From Sporosarcina thermotolerans (lineage in GTDB: Bacteria; Bacillota; Bacilli; Bacillales_A; Planococcaceae), in contig NZ_CP125968.1 of assembly GCF_030067815.1 (NCBI RefSeq), forward strand, positions 124,001-188,000: a stretch of 64,000 nucleotides of DNA. The letters run 5' to 3'. The notes under the pieces are model-generated. The model worked only from the letters and a program-made list of their open reading frames with translations. It did no database searches and was not told the DNA's origin. The position numbers were made by a program, and so were the translations under genes. Each line of letters begins with the position of its first letter. Position 1 is the first letter of the stretch. Of this stretch, positions 17,889 to 28,923 are shown piece by piece.

Positions 17889-19717
17889 TTATATCTTCGA
17901 GTCCATCAACATCGTATAGTAAACGCCTTGTTTTTCGATCAATTCGTCTTGGTTTCCGGATTCGATAAGTTTTCCTTGGCCCATGACGTAGACGGTGTCA
18001 GCTTTTCGGACTGTGTTCAGTCTGTGGGCGATGACGAAGCTTGTTCGTCCTTCCATCAATCGCTCGAGCGCCTCCTGGATTTGCAGTTCCGTGACGGTGT
18101 CGATGCTGCTTGTTGCTTCATCTAAAAGCAGCAATACCGGGTCTGCGACAAGTGCTCTTGCGATGGAGAGCAATTGTTTTTGACCTTGTGAAATTTCTCC
18201 CCCGTCGGCAGTCAAAACTGTATTATAACCATCTTCAAGTCTGGAAATGAAACTATGTGCATTAGCCTGTTTCGCAGCTTCTATTACTTCCTCATCCGTG
18301 GCATCGAGCCTTCCGTAGCGGATGTTTTCCATGACGGTTGCTTCAAATAAGAATGGATCTTGTAAGACAAATGCCATTTGACTGCGCAGTGTTTGACGTG
18401 GCAAGTCTTTGATTGGAATACCGTCGATTAAGATATCCCCTTTATTCGTTTCGTAGAATCGGGCAAGCAGTTGCATAATCGTTGTCTTCCCTGCCCCGGT
18501 TGCGCCTACGAATGCTGCAGTTTCACCTGGCTTTACTTGGAAGGAAACATCGTCGATCGTATAGCCGTCCGTTTCGACAGCATAACCGAAGGATACGTTC
18601 CGGAACTCGACGTCCCCTTTCAATACTTTATCTGCATGTTCCTTTGCGTCATCTTTCTCAATTGGCTCATCCATTATCCCGAATACCCGCTCTGCCCCGG
18701 CGATTGCCGAAAGCACCGTGTTGAACTGGTTGGATAGATCATTAAGTGGTCTTGTAAATTGACGCGCATACTCAGAAAAGATAACAATTGTACCAATTGT
18801 GACGAGACCATCACTATTAAGCGCCAATAGACCGCCGACACCTGCAACAATTGCGAAGGCGGCGTTATTCAGAAAGTTCATCACTTTAGGGATGAACCCT
18901 GAATATGTCATTGCCCAAAATCCTGTCCGACGAAGGCGGTCGCTTTTTTGAGCGAATTCTTCCATTACCCGTTCTTCTTGGGAAAATGCTTTGACAATCC
19001 GCTGTCCGGAAATCGTCTCTTCAATCATTCCGTTCAACTCACCAACCGCTTGCTGCTGTTCTTAAAGAGCAAGCCTGTTCGGCGAGTGATCCACCGAATG
19101 GCGATGAACATGATCGGAACAATTACCATCGTCAACAGCGTTAAAAACGGGCTTAAGTAAAGCATTACAGCCAATGTTCCCGTCAATGTCAAAATACTCG
19201 AGAACACTTGGATGAATGAAGAGTTCAACGTCTGGCTGACGTTTTCAATATCATTCGTCAGACGACTCATCAATTCTCCATGCTGCCGTCTATCGAAAAA
19301 CGTTACCGGCAGCTTTTGAAGATGGGAGAATAAATTCGTGCGCAATCTAAGTACCGTTTGCTGCGCAATACCAACCATCCAAAAACTTTGAAAATAAAGT
19401 GTCAATGATAGTCCTGCATAAATTGCAATCAACAGCCCGATGACGCCTGCCAGACCGTCAAACTCCATGGGGATGATGTATTTATCTATAATTGTACCAA
19501 TCAGGAATGGCCCCATTAGTGCAAGACCTGAGCTAAATAGAACTAGAGTAAGCACCGTAATGAGCAGACCCCGTTGTTCATCAACAAGCTTCCAAATTCT
19601 TAGTAAAACTGACTTCCAATCACCCGCCCGTTCTACCTTTTTCCTGTTAGGACCTTTTATATCTTCCTTCTTTATAATCGGTTCATAGCCGAAAGGTTTA
19701 CGAATTATCCGCACCAT
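17889..19717 (-). CDS. ABC exporter half-transporter, second subunit (YfiC-like; frameshifted)
   Basis: A fused membrane/ATPase protein of about 609 residues, six TM helices then a nucleotide-binding domain: Walker A GATGAGKTT, Q-loop FVLQDPFLF, signature ISQGQKQLLSIARAL, Walker B VLLLLDEATSSID, switch His in VIAHRL. This half has a canonical catalytic Glu, while the signature reads SQGQ. One A is missing near 19062; repair gives LLFKEQQQAVGELNGMIEETISGQRIVKAF. Its start overlaps the preceding subunit gene by 20 bp, so they are translationally coupled and form a heterodimeric exporter. Substrate is unknown (drug or lipid). Confidence 0.9.
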
Positions 19718-21438
19718 TGATGATCACCTCCTCTTCCGACTGGGATTCAGCAATTTTCCGATACAATTCGGATTGCCCCATCAATTCTTTATGGGTGCCG
19801 TATCCAACAACTTTCCCCTCATCGAGTAGGAGAATCCGATCCGCACCTCTTGCTGTCTGAACTTTTTGAGTAACAACAAGCATTGTTGCGGCTTCTTCTT
19901 CCAATGCCTCCCATAAAGCATTTTCCGTTTTAACATCGAGCGCACTCGTGCTGTCGTCAAGAATCAGGATTGAAGGCTTCCGAACAAGTGCACGTGCAAT
20001 GGAAAGTCGTTGCTTTTGTCCACCTGATAGATTGACCCCTTTTTGTCCAACACGCGTTCTGTACTTTTGAGGGAATAAATCAATTGATTCGTGAATTTGT
20101 GCCTTTTTCGCAGCTTCCTCAAGCTCATCCGGCGCAGCATCAGAATCTCCCCATGAAAGGTTCTCAAGGATTGAACCTGTGAACAGAATTGATTGCTGCG
20201 GAACAAGCCCGATCGTATCGCGCAGGTCCTTCAACGGCCAATCATTCACTTCAACTCCTCCGACAAAAATCTTCCCATCGGTCGCTTCGAAAATTCGCGG
20301 GATCAGATTTAGAAGGGTGGATTTACCTGATCCGGTCGCCCCCATAATGGCAAGTTTCTCACCAGCCTCGACATGGAAGGAGACATTATCCAATATCGGT
20401 TCAGACTTTCCTTGATAATTAAACGAAACGTTTTCGAAACGCAACTCCCCTTTATATTGAGTGAAACTGGAGCTTTCCGTATCATGCTGTTCCAAATCAT
20501 CGTTCGCAAGCAGTACTTCCTCCAACCGTTCGGATGATGCTTTAGCCCGTGAGAACGCAACAAGGATCCATGCGAACATTGAGAATGCCCCTGTCATCCG
20601 CATTGCGTAGTTGACGACGGCAACAAGTTCACCGACTTGTGCTTCCCCAGTACGGATTTCAGTGGAACCGAACCATAGGACGGCCATCAAACTGACGTTC
20701 ATTACAAACAAGAGAACCGGTAAAATGAGCTCCATCATTCGCATCGCTTTAACAGTATCCATCTTTAATGCATTTGCGACTTTCATGAATCGACTTGCTT
20801 CATACATTCCGCGTAAATAAGCTTTTATCAAACGGACTGCCTGTAAATTCTCCTGGATAACGCGGTTGACTCGGTCAAGCCTACGTTGAACGCCAGAAAA
20901 ATAGCCGACCCCTTTTCGCGCCATGATGAATAGGAAAATGAAAAGAAATGGCGCACCAATGACAAGATACATTGCCAATTTCACATTGACAACAAACGCC
21001 ATCACCAAACTACCAATAACTAATAATGGCGCTCGCAACATGACACGCAAGCCCATGAATAGGACGTTTTGCGCCATCGATACGTCGCTCGTTAATCATT
21101 ATCAATCCCGATGTTGGGAATCTTAAAAACGTTGCCATGGAAAATGACTGCACTTGGCGGAATAATGCCTGGCGCAGGTCAAAAGCGAAACTTTGTGCTG
21201 CATGTGCCGCAAAATAGGAATTGATCACACCTGAAAAGAATGCGACAAAAGCCAATCCCATCATGGCACTTCCCCACGTCCAAACGACGCTAACGTCTTC
21301 CGCCAAAATTCCATCGTCAATGATCTTGGCGATCAATAACGGCTGGATTAGCTCCACCGTAAGCTCCAAAAACATGAGGAGCAAGGCGATGAGCATAGGC
21401 CACTTATACGGCTTTGCGTATGAAAAAACTGTCTTCAT
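19698..21438 (-). CDS. ABC exporter half-transporter, first subunit (YfiB-like; frameshifted)
   Basis: About 580 residues. TM domain start MKTVFSYAKPYKWPMLIALLL, Walker A GATGSGKST, Q-loop LVPQQSILFTG, signature LSGGQKQRLSIARAL and Walker B SILILDDSTSALD, where Asp replaces the catalytic Glu. The H-loop reads VVTQKV, lacking His. That makes this the degenerate ATP site expected in heterodimeric exporters such as BmrCD or YfiBC. Two bases are missing near 21097 between FPTSGLI and LTSDVSMAQNV. The 270 bp upstream separates it from the divergent EAL gene and should hold both promoters. Confidence 0.9.
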
Positions 21439-21708
21439 TTCCTAACCCCCAAAAACTACTTCGTAATACGAATTATTTTCTCTTGTCACCATTATGCCAC
21501 AGACTGAGATTTCTGTATAGAGTGCATATTGTGTAATTCAGAAAACCAAAGTGGACATTATCGAACGAAAACAGTGAAATTCCACCACCCTCACAATGTC
21601 TTTTTTGGCAATAAAATACTTTATTTGCATTTGAATCAAATTACAATACATATTAATCTCTCATCCTATATAATGGATGATATATGCACTTAGAAAGGGG
21701 ACAAAAAG

Positions 21709-23358
21709 ATGAGTTCGGCAAACACTACTACTCTTAATGAATTGCCGCAAATCATGGACAGTCTGATACAATTCCTAATGGTGACCCGTACTGACAGTGA
21801 AGGCTTGATTACATATACAAATAACAACTTCCTAGTAGCAAGCGACTGGACGCCAAAACGTATTTTAGGTAAGTCCTTCTGGCAAATGTTTTCCGAGGAC
21901 AAAGAAGGCCAGGCACGGGCTGACGTGATTTGGGACAAGATCTCATGTGGAAAATCATGGTTTGGAAAAGTTGAAAAGCTTTCAAGAAATGGAGAGCCCT
22001 ACTATGTAAAAATGGTTGCTATCCCAATGATGAATGACGCTGGGATACTTGAATCCGCAACGTTTCTTGAGCTTGATATTACTGAGGATGTGGAGCTGCA
22101 AGAAAAATTGCAGCAAATTGCTTTTATTGATTTTGAAACAGGATTGATGAGCCGACATAAATTAGAGGCCGTGGCAAATGAGTATATCAATGAAAACAGA
22201 CATTTTTCATTCGTCTATATAACAATAGATCATTACTACACATTGAAAGATTTACAATCGAATGAATCAGAGTCCGTTTTGATACGGGAATTCACTAACC
22301 GGCTAAAAAGGTATTTCCAAGGGGATCCGATTGCACGAATGGGAGTCAGTCAATTTGTCGTGTTGACAGGCTTCGGAGATTGGTTTGTCCAAGGATTCCT
22401 CGAGTTTTTAAAGGAGCAGCCGATTTATCTAGACAATCATTCCTTACCTCTTTCAGTAAGCGGTAGCATTGTTCGCTATCCTGAAGACCAGCAGTCCTAT
22501 ACGCAGCTGATTAAAGCATCTTTGGCCGCTATAAGTAATCACGCTGACCAAGGGAGTAGCAAAATTTCTTCTTTATCTGCCGATTCCCATAAAGGTTTAA
22601 ATCGTCGTTTCATCATTGATAAAAAAATGCTAACAGCTTTGGATCATAATAATTTACAGGTTTTCTACCAGCCACAATTGGACATTGCGACGGATAAAGT
22701 GCAGGTCTATGAAGCTCTTGTAAGATGGGAAGATGAGGAATTAGGGTCTATAAATCCAGATGAGCTTATTCCGATTGCAGAGGAAAATGGATTGATACAT
22801 GCAATCGGGGCTTTTGTTATTGAGGAAGCCGCAAATCTCGCGATGGAGTTAATGAAGAATGATCAAGATATCAGTATCTCAGTAAACACTTCTGTCAGGG
22901 AGTTCGGCGGTTCATCCCAAATGAAAGAGAAATTGATGGGCATTCTGAAAGAAACAAAATGCCCGCCTGAAAAGATCCAGTTGGAGATAACGGAAAAGTT
23001 TGCATTCCAAGCTGAGCAGGAACAATCCATTATCCACCAGATGAAAGTTTTAAAGGATACGGGCATTCAATTCATCTTGGATGACTTTGGGACTGGATAT
23101 GCATCATTTAGGTATATGCAGCATTTGCCGATTTCAAAAGTGAAGATCGATAAGGTTTTTGTGAATTCGTTGTTGACCATGTCGAAGACAAAGCAACTTG
23201 TCGAAGGGATGATCCTTTTCGGTAAATCGATGGGCTTCTATGTCATCGCAGAAGGGGTCGAAACGAAGGAACAGTTCGATCTATTGAAGGAAATGGGTGT
23301 GGATGCTGTTCAAGGATATTATATCGGGGCACCGATGAAGAGAGACGAAGTATTTTAA
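21709..23358 (+). CDS. PAS-GGDEF(degenerate)-EAL cyclic-di-GMP phosphodiesterase
   Basis: A 549-residue cytoplasmic signalling protein. A PAS domain (about 15-130; TDSEGLITYTNNNFLVASDW) is followed by a GGDEF-like region whose active loop is lost (MGVSQFVVLTGF), then an EAL domain from about 310. The EAL residues for metal and catalysis look intact: YEALVRW, NTSVREF, LEITEKF, DDFGTGYAS, KIDKVFV, AEGVET and QGYYIGAP. An active phosphodiesterase that lowers c-di-GMP, perhaps tuned by PAS and GTP binding, is the likely role. Start ATG with AGAAAGGGG. Monocistronic. Confidence 0.93.
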   Translation: MSSANTTTLNELPQIMDSLIQFLMVTRTDSEGLITYTNNNFLVASDWTPKRILGKSFWQMFSEDKEGQARADVIWDKISCGKSWFGKVEKLSRNGEPYYVKMVAIPMMNDAGILESATFLELDITEDVELQEKLQQIAFIDFETGLMSRHKLEAVANEYINENRHFSFVYITIDHYYTLKDLQSNESESVLIREFTNRLKRYFQGDPIARMGVSQFVVLTGFGDWFVQGFLEFLKEQPIYLDNHSLPLSVSGSIVRYPEDQQSYTQLIKASLAAISNHADQGSSKISSLSADSHKGLNRRFIIDKKMLTALDHNNLQVFYQPQLDIATDKVQVYEALVRWEDEELGSINPDELIPIAEENGLIHAIGAFVIEEAANLAMELMKNDQDISISVNTSVREFGGSSQMKEKLMGILKETKCPPEKIQLEITEKFAFQAEQEQSIIHQMKVLKDTGIQFILDDFGTGYASFRYMQHLPISKVKIDKVFVNSLLTMSKTKQLVEGMILFGKSMGFYVIAEGVETKEQFDLLKEMGVDAVQGYYIGAPMKRDEVF

Positions 23359-23360
23359 AA

Positions 23361-23397
23361 GACGGAGTACTCCTAGGACGAGTGCTCCGTCTTTTTT
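23361..23397 (+). terminator. Terminator after the EAL gene
   Basis: Stem GACGGAGTACTC/GAGTGCTCCGTC followed by seven T. Confidence 0.9.
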
Positions 23398-23408
23398 ATA
23401 TTTATTAA

Positions 23409-23858
23409 TTACTGAACTCCCTTTTTCTTCATTCGGGATCTAAAAAATAGTTGAATGATTACTTCTGCAAAAACGAGTCCCATTGCGATTGCGCCTGATA
23501 CCATTAGGGCGCGTGTTGCGAAGGAGATTGCTGTCAGGTGGTCGTTTTCGACGAAGTGGCGCATCGCATTGTATGCCGTGCCTCCTGGAACAAGCGGGAT
23601 GATACCAGCTACGCTGAAGATGATCATCGGAGTCCGGAATCGTTTTGCAAATATATGAGCAACGAGCGCAACAACGAATGCCCCTAAAAATGAAGCTTTA
23701 ATAAGGTCGCCCCACAATACATTGAATACGCTATAGACCATCCATCCTGCCATACCTACAAATCCACAGTATGCGAGCATTTTTCGCGGGGCGTTAAAAA
23801 TGATGCCAAATCCTGCAGCCGCAAGGAAACTGAGGATGGCCTGTACTAACCAACCCAT
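23409..23858 (-). CDS. Threonine/serine exporter subunit, ThrE/YjjB type
   Basis: A 149-residue membrane protein with about four or five TM helices (FIIFNAPRKMLAYCGFVGMAGWMVY, MIIFSVAGIIPLVPGG). The IPLVPGG motif is a hallmark of the ThrE superfamily. In Enterobacteria and Bacillales the transporter is split into YjjP-like and YjjB-like parts; this is the small part, 15 bp downstream of the large one. Amino-acid or succinate export is inferred from family. Confidence 0.85.
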   Translation of the reverse strand: MGWLVQAILSFLAAAGFGIIFNAPRKMLAYCGFVGMAGWMVYSVFNVLWGDLIKASFLGAFVVALVAHIFAKRFRTPMIIFSVAGIIPLVPGGTAYNAMRHFVENDHLTAISFATRALMVSGAIAMGLVFAEVIIQLFFRSRMKKKGVQ

Positions 23859-23873
23859 TTACATCCACCCTTC

Positions 23874-24613
23874 CTAAAAAGACAATACAAGTGCGACACC
23901 TGCCCCGATTGCAAAGGCGGTTAGAAATGCCTCCGCCCCTTTCGCCACGCCTGACATAAAGTGTCCCGCCATCAAATCGCGAACCGCATTTGTGATCAAC
24001 AGTCCTGGAACAAGCGGCATAACCCCGCCGATGATTATCTTATCAATCTGCTCTCCCATATTCGCCTGTATAGCTATGAATGCGACAAGCGCCACACTTA
24101 AGGCGGCAATGAACTCGGCGAAGAACTTTACTTTTGTAAGTTCCTGGATGATTGTCACGGATACATACCCGGCTCCCCCGGCAAGGAAAGCGGCAGGTAC
24201 ATCCATCCATATTCCTTCATAAAGAATGAGGAAACTTGCACTCGCAATACCTGCTGCAAGAATTTGAAGCCATAATGGAAACATTACGTTCGTCCGTTCG
24301 ATTTCACGCAAACGTTTATATGCTTCATCTACTGTGTACTGCTTAGCGGATAATTTTCTTGAAACATCATTGACAAGTGCCACCTTTTCGAGGTCAGTGG
24401 AGCGGTTTTTAATGCTGATGAGCCTTGTATGATGGGACTTCCAGGTGACAAAATAATGCCGGTAGGCGTCACAAAACTTTCAACTTCATCAAGACCTTGC
24501 GTCCGAGCCATGCGCTCCATTGTATCTTCAACACGGTATGTCTCCGCCCCGGCCTCCATCATCAGACGTCCTGCAAGCAGACAACAATCAATTGCGACCT
24601 CTTTATTCGACAA
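23874..24613 (-). CDS. Threonine/serine exporter subunit, ThrE/YjjP type (frameshifted)
   Basis: About 246 residues: a cytoplasmic N-terminal domain (LLAGRLMMEAGAETYRVEDTMERMA, SFVTPTGI) and about five TM helices, with MPLVPGLLITNAVRDLMAGH. One A is missing near 24440; repair joins SPGKSHHTRLISIKNRSTDLEKVALVNDVSR. Start TTG 24613 after GGTGGGG is preferred to longer frames. Forms the exporter with the downstream YjjB-like gene. Confidence 0.87.
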
Positions 24614-24700
24614 GTCCCCACCCCCGATACCCTTTTTATCAATTTTAGTGGATACATCAATAAAAGACAACGCGATTCTCCGACAATCGTACTTTCCGAT

Positions 24701-24830
24701 GCATATCCGTTGAATCACGCATAAATCCCAGAACTTACGCATAAACTTGGCAATTCATACATAAATCCCAGAACTCACGTATAAACCCGGCAATTCAAGC
24801 ATAAATCCCGAAACTCACGTATAAACCTCC
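24701..24830. repeat. Array C: 20-bp repeats, core CGCATAAATCCC
   Basis: ATAAA begins at 24721, 24741, 24761, 24781, 24801 and 24821, an exact 20-bp period, with alternating flanks CCCAGAACT and CTTGGCAATT/CCCGGCAATT. The same core appears in array H at 42.1 kb, also with a 20-bp period. Confidence 0.85.
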
Positions 24831-24844
24831 CCTAACAGTGAACA

Positions 24845-24875
24845 TCAAAAAACGGGGCATCCCGCTGCCCCGTTT
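24845..24875 (-). terminator. Terminator of the beta-propeller gene
   Basis: Stem AAACGGGGCA/TGCCCCGTTT followed by TTTTGATG on the minus strand, just after the stop at 24880. Confidence 0.85.
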
Positions 24876-24879
24876 CACT

Positions 24880-27030
24880 TCATTTCAACTTCAATGAATC
24901 AATTTCCATAAAGCTATTCAAATCATAGCTGTTGATTTCACGTGAAGCTATTGTATACAGCTTTTCTCCACTGTAAATTAACCGTTGAACTTGGTTTTCC
25001 CACTCTTCATACTGCTGCCCAGCGGCTTTCTCTTTTACCAAATCACCTTTCAACACAATTCCCTTATCTGAAGTGATTTCATATACCAATGCGCCGGATC
25101 CTTTATAGTCCAATTCGAATTCCTTATCCGTTTCTTCGTAAATACTTGCAGGAAAGCCGAACAGATTACGATTCCTATGCTGGAACAGCGCTTTGTGATC
25201 GTATTGGATCGGAGAATAGGTTCCCTGTCCTCCGATAATTTCTGTGTATTTTTCTTTTGGATTATGGAAATCAGTGACATCGAAAACCGATATTTTCATA
25301 CCTTTTGTGATGATTAACGGCTCGCCTCCGCCGGGATTTTTCTTCGAAACCGTTTCATATCCAAATCCAATTAAATGATTTTCATCTAACGGGTGTAAAT
25401 AGTTTGAGAAGCCCGGAATTTTCAGTTCTCCTAACACTTTCGGCTTTGCCGGATCCGCTACATCAAGGACAAACAACGGATCTGTCTCTCTGAAAGTGAC
25501 CATATAGGCTTTATCCCCCATGAATCGAGCCGAGTAAATCCGTTCGCCTTCTGCAAGGCCTTCCACTGAGCCGACCTGTTGCATGCCGTCATTCAGAATG
25601 AACAAGTGATTTTTCGATGGATTCTTTTCATCCCACATATTCCCTTCCGTCATGACGACCCGGAAATTGCCATTGTATTCATCCATCGAGAATTGGTTCA
25701 GAATGGTTCCTTTCAATTCCGCGGAGCTATAGAAATCGATTTTTGTTCCATCTAATTTAAACTTAAAGAACTCTGTACTTGCTTTACCTGGATTCCAGAT
25801 CATCATTTCAATACCGCGGGGACTCTTCTCCATCTCATATTTCATCGCAGTCAAATACAAATGATCCTTCGTCATATACAATTGGTTGCTGCTACCAAGA
25901 AACCCCTTCGTTTCGAGCTTCCCTGTCTCCGGTGTGGACAGATCAATTGCCGTTATGACCGTGTACGAAGCCTCCATTGCACCGGGTAAAATTGAGATGT
26001 CTTTGAAGTCCAAATAACTCTTTTCTTTTTCCTCATTTGAGTCAAGAATGACCGGTCGTAATGTCTCTCCCTCAATTGTATCCATTGCCCAGAAATACGG
26101 ATGCATATTGGTCACTAAGTAGAGCATATCTCCGGTTTTCCGTGCGCTGTTCAAATATCCTTCAATTCCGACTTCACGAATGAACTCCGGGTTTTCCGGA
26201 TCCTTTATCGAATATATTTTCACTGTGCTCATACTGTTTGCAGGCATGATCATATCGGCTGCCACTCTTTTCTCCGAATAGGGCTCGAATTTATCCCCAA
26301 GAACAATTAACAAGTCCCCATGCAGGAATAACTGTGAGTCATAGTGATTTTCCTCTATTTTAAGAACGGAAGCGACTTTCATTTTGCTTGAATCCCTGAT
26401 ATCAACGATTTGCACAGACGTCCCACCTAAGATGGTATATAAATAGTCTCCGTTTGTTTTGACAAAATCCGATTCATCGACACCCTCCACTTGAATGTTG
26501 GTTGATGAATAGTCAGCGCTTCCACTTTCTGCTTTCGTGGAATCCGCAGGGGAATCACTCAACGCAAACCTTTCCCTTAAGGAACCTTCCCGAGTTTGCA
26601 TTTGCATATCCCTGATTGTCTCGAAATACGCTTTCAAATCTTTCGCAGAGCTGATCGAATCGATGGAATCGTAAACAGTGAATTCAAGTTTATCTAACTT
26701 AAGTGATTTGAAAAACTTACCGTTTACCGCCTTGTCATCTAAATGCAATGTGTACTGCCCTGGTTTTAACCCACTAACTCGAACAATTTGCCCGTCTTTC
26801 GAAAGCTCCATCTCAGCCTGTACTTTCTTGCCATGCTGATCGGTCACATAAATATATCCCGCCGTTATAGAATCCTTAACAAGTGGTTCTGAGAAATAGG
26901 CATTCCACCCATTATCGGATAGTGCCGTACCTGCAGCGGAAACAGTTACCTTCTTAATCATAAAAGCGAAACATATAACTAACACGATGATAATCGAAGC
27001 TGTGCTAATCCAAACAAGCGGTTTTCTCAC
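24880..27030 (-). CDS. Secreted or membrane-anchored beta-propeller protein
   Basis: A 716-residue protein with an uncleaved-looking N-terminal membrane segment (VWISTASIIIVLVICFAFMI). An Ig-like/SbsA-type domain (about 35-125; WNAYFSEPLVKDSITAGYIYV) follows, then the 'secreted protein with C-terminal beta-propeller' domain from about 170 (STNIQVEGVDESDFVKTNGDYLYTI, a family signature). Blades repeat VQIVDIRD/TVKIYSIKDPENPEFIREVGIEG-type motifs. Extracellular, role unknown; possibly protein binding. Monocistronic, divergent from the AtoE-like gene. Frame intact across 2.1 kb. Confidence 0.9.
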   Translation of the reverse strand: MRKPLVWISTASIIIVLVICFAFMIKKVTVSAAGTALSDNGWNAYFSEPLVKDSITAGYIYVTDQHGKKVQAEMELSKDGQIVRVSGLKPGQYTLHLDDKAVNGKFFKSLKLDKLEFTVYDSIDSISSAKDLKAYFETIRDMQMQTREGSLRERFALSDSPADSTKAESGSADYSSTNIQVEGVDESDFVKTNGDYLYTILGGTSVQIVDIRDSSKMKVASVLKIEENHYDSQLFLHGDLLIVLGDKFEPYSEKRVAADMIMPANSMSTVKIYSIKDPENPEFIREVGIEGYLNSARKTGDMLYLVTNMHPYFWAMDTIEGETLRPVILDSNEEKEKSYLDFKDISILPGAMEASYTVITAIDLSTPETGKLETKGFLGSSNQLYMTKDHLYLTAMKYEMEKSPRGIEMMIWNPGKASTEFFKFKLDGTKIDFYSSAELKGTILNQFSMDEYNGNFRVVMTEGNMWDEKNPSKNHLFILNDGMQQVGSVEGLAEGERIYSARFMGDKAYMVTFRETDPLFVLDVADPAKPKVLGELKIPGFSNYLHPLDENHLIGFGYETVSKKNPGGGEPLIITKGMKISVFDVTDFHNPKEKYTEIIGGQGTYSPIQYDHKALFQHRNRNLFGFPASIYEETDKEFELDYKGSGALVYEITSDKGIVLKGDLVKEKAAGQQYEEWENQVQRLIYSGEKLYTIASREINSYDLNSFMEIDSLKLK

Positions 27031-27171
27031 GTTCTACGCCCTCCTAAATACCTCTTTACAAAGTAGACTGTTTAATCGTAATTTAGTTTCACTTTAGAAA
27101 TAACATTTCTATTAATCAACTTGAATATGATAGTATTGGTGTGTATTAAAAACAAAGGGGGATTTAGAGAA

Positions 27172-28513
27172 ATGAAAACGCTAACAAGATGGTCGAACAC
27201 GATCATGGAAAGGTATTTACCGGATCCTTACATATTCGTGGCCATTCTAACGCTCGTCGTCTTTTTACTTGGCATGGGCCTGACTGATTCAAGTCCGCTC
27301 GATATGACCGTCCACTGGGGTAATGGATTCTGGGGCTTCTTGCATTTACGATGCAGATGGTGATCGTATTAGTTGCGGGGCATGTATTGGCAAGCAGTCC
27401 GTTTTTCAAGAAAATATTAAGTTCAATGGCAGGATTGGCGAAATCGCCAGGACAAGCGATTCTGCTTGTAACTGTCATTTCACTCATCGCTTGTTGGATC
27501 AACTGGGGGTTCGGTCTCGTCATCGGAGCGTTATTCGCTAAGGAAATCGCAAAGAAAGTGAAAACTGTCGATTACAGGCTGTTAATCGCAAGCGCTTACT
27601 CTGGTTTCATCATTTGGCATGGCGGACTCGGTGGATCGATCCCATTGTCTATTGCAACAGAGAATCATCCTTTCGCTAACATGATGGGTGTCGTCCCTAC
27701 TACGGAAACGATTTTTTCAACGTATAATTTATTTATTATTGCAGTCATTTTTCTTACTTTACCGTTGTTAAACCGTTTCATGATGCCAAAGCCGGAGGAT
27801 ACGGTTACCGTCGATCCAAAACTATTGGATGATGAAATCGAAGTGGAAGAGGTTCAGGATAAAACGCCTGCTGCACGCCTCGAAAACAGTGTAACCCTTT
27901 CGATGCTTGTTGGTGCCTTAGGTGTCGTCTATCTCGTAAACCACTTTGTCACCAAAGGATTCGACTTGAATTTGATATCGTCAACTTGATTTTCTTTATT
28001 CTTGGCATCATTTTCCACGGGACACCGAAACGTTTTCTTGCTGCAGTTGCGAATGCAGTGAAGACGGCTGGCGGAATTATCATCCAGTTTCCGTTTTATG
28101 CTGGTATCATGGGCATGATGGTAGATTCAGGACTGGCGAGTGTAATGTCCCAATGGTTCGTAAGTGTTTCAACAGCGGCGACATTCCCGCTCTTCACATT
28201 CTATGCCGCTGGTCTTGTTAACTTCTTCGTACCGTCAGGCGGCGGCCAGTGGGCAGTTCAAGCACCAATCATGCTTGAGGCAGCCCAAACTCTTGGCGTC
28301 AGCTACTCGAAAACCGCGATGGCGATTGCATGGGGTGACGCTTGGACGAATATGATCCAACCATTCTGGGCATTGCCTGCACTCGCGATTGCGGGATTGC
28401 GCGCGAAGGATATCATGGGTTACTGTGTGTTCGTATTACTATTGAGCGGTATTGTGATCAGTATCGGTCTATTCTCTTTTAATGGAATAGGAAAACATCC
28501 GAAGTGTCTTTGA
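27172..28513 (+). CDS. Short-chain fatty acid transporter, AtoE family (two frameshifts)
   Basis: About 447 residues, some twelve TM helices, TIGR00366/AtoE family (uptake of acetoacetate or short-chain fatty acids). Start MKTLTRWSNTIMERYLPDPYIFVAILT after AAAGGGGGA. Family blocks: IACWINWGFGLVIGALFAKE, YSGFIIWHGGLGGSIPL and NFFVPSGGGQWAVQAPIM. One base is missing near 27343 (repair GFLTFTMQMVIVL) and one near 27975 (repair LNLDIVNLIFFIL). Substrate is inferred from family. Confidence 0.9.
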
Positions 28514-28533
28514 CGGCTTCGGATGTTTTTTTG
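28495..28533 (+). terminator. Terminator after the AtoE-like gene
   Basis: Stem CATCCGAAG/CTTCGGATG with seven T; the stop codon lies in the loop region. Confidence 0.9.
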
Positions 28534-28560
28534 TTTTATGGTGAATGCAGTGTGCCGCGA

Positions 28561-28722
28561 AGAATGGACCTTTGGGAGAAAGAATGGACCTTGGACGCGG
28601 AAGAATGGACCTTTGAGAGAAAGAGCGGACCTTGGACGCGGAAGAATGGACCTTTGAGAGAAAGAACGGACCTTGGACGAGGAAGAATGGACCTTGGATG
28701 CGGAAGATTGAACCTTTGTCAG
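28561..28722. repeat. Array D: 20/21-bp repeats, core GAATGGACCTT
   Basis: GGACC begins at 28566, 28586, 28607, 28627, 28648, 28668 and 28689 (then a diverged GAACC near 28710), alternating 20 and 21 bp. Two spacer types alternate (TTTGAGAGAAA and TTGGACGCGGAA), giving a 41-bp higher-order unit. Confidence 0.85.
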
Positions 28723-28735
28723 GTCAACGTAACAT

Positions 28736-28888
28736 TAAGTTCTCCTTTACTCCATGGGAGTTCCCGTTAACGGGACAAGAGTTCTCCTTTACTCCACGGA
28801 AGTTCTCGTTTATGCAGCAAGAGTTCTCCTTTATTCTACGGGAGTTCCCGTTAACGGGACAAGAGTTCTCCTTTACTCCACGAAAATT
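28736..28888. repeat. Array E: 21-bp repeats, core GAGTTCTCCTTTA
   Basis: AGTTCTC or AGTTCCC begins at 28738, 28759, 28780, 28801, 28822, 28843 and 28864, an exact 21-bp period. Two units carry the palindrome CCCGTTAACGGG. The core is the reverse complement of array J at 56.9 kb. Arrays D and E fill most of the 410 bp between the AtoE-like and pcp genes. Confidence 0.85.
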
Positions 28889-28892
28889 ATTT

Positions 28893-28923
28893 ATGCCGGG
28901 AGATTCGCTTCTCCCGGCATTTT
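28893..28923. terminator. Terminator at the 3' end of pcp
   Basis: Stem ATGCCGGGAG/CTCCCGGCAT with T run on the plus side and A/T-rich tail on the minus side, touching the pcp stop. Confidence 0.8.
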
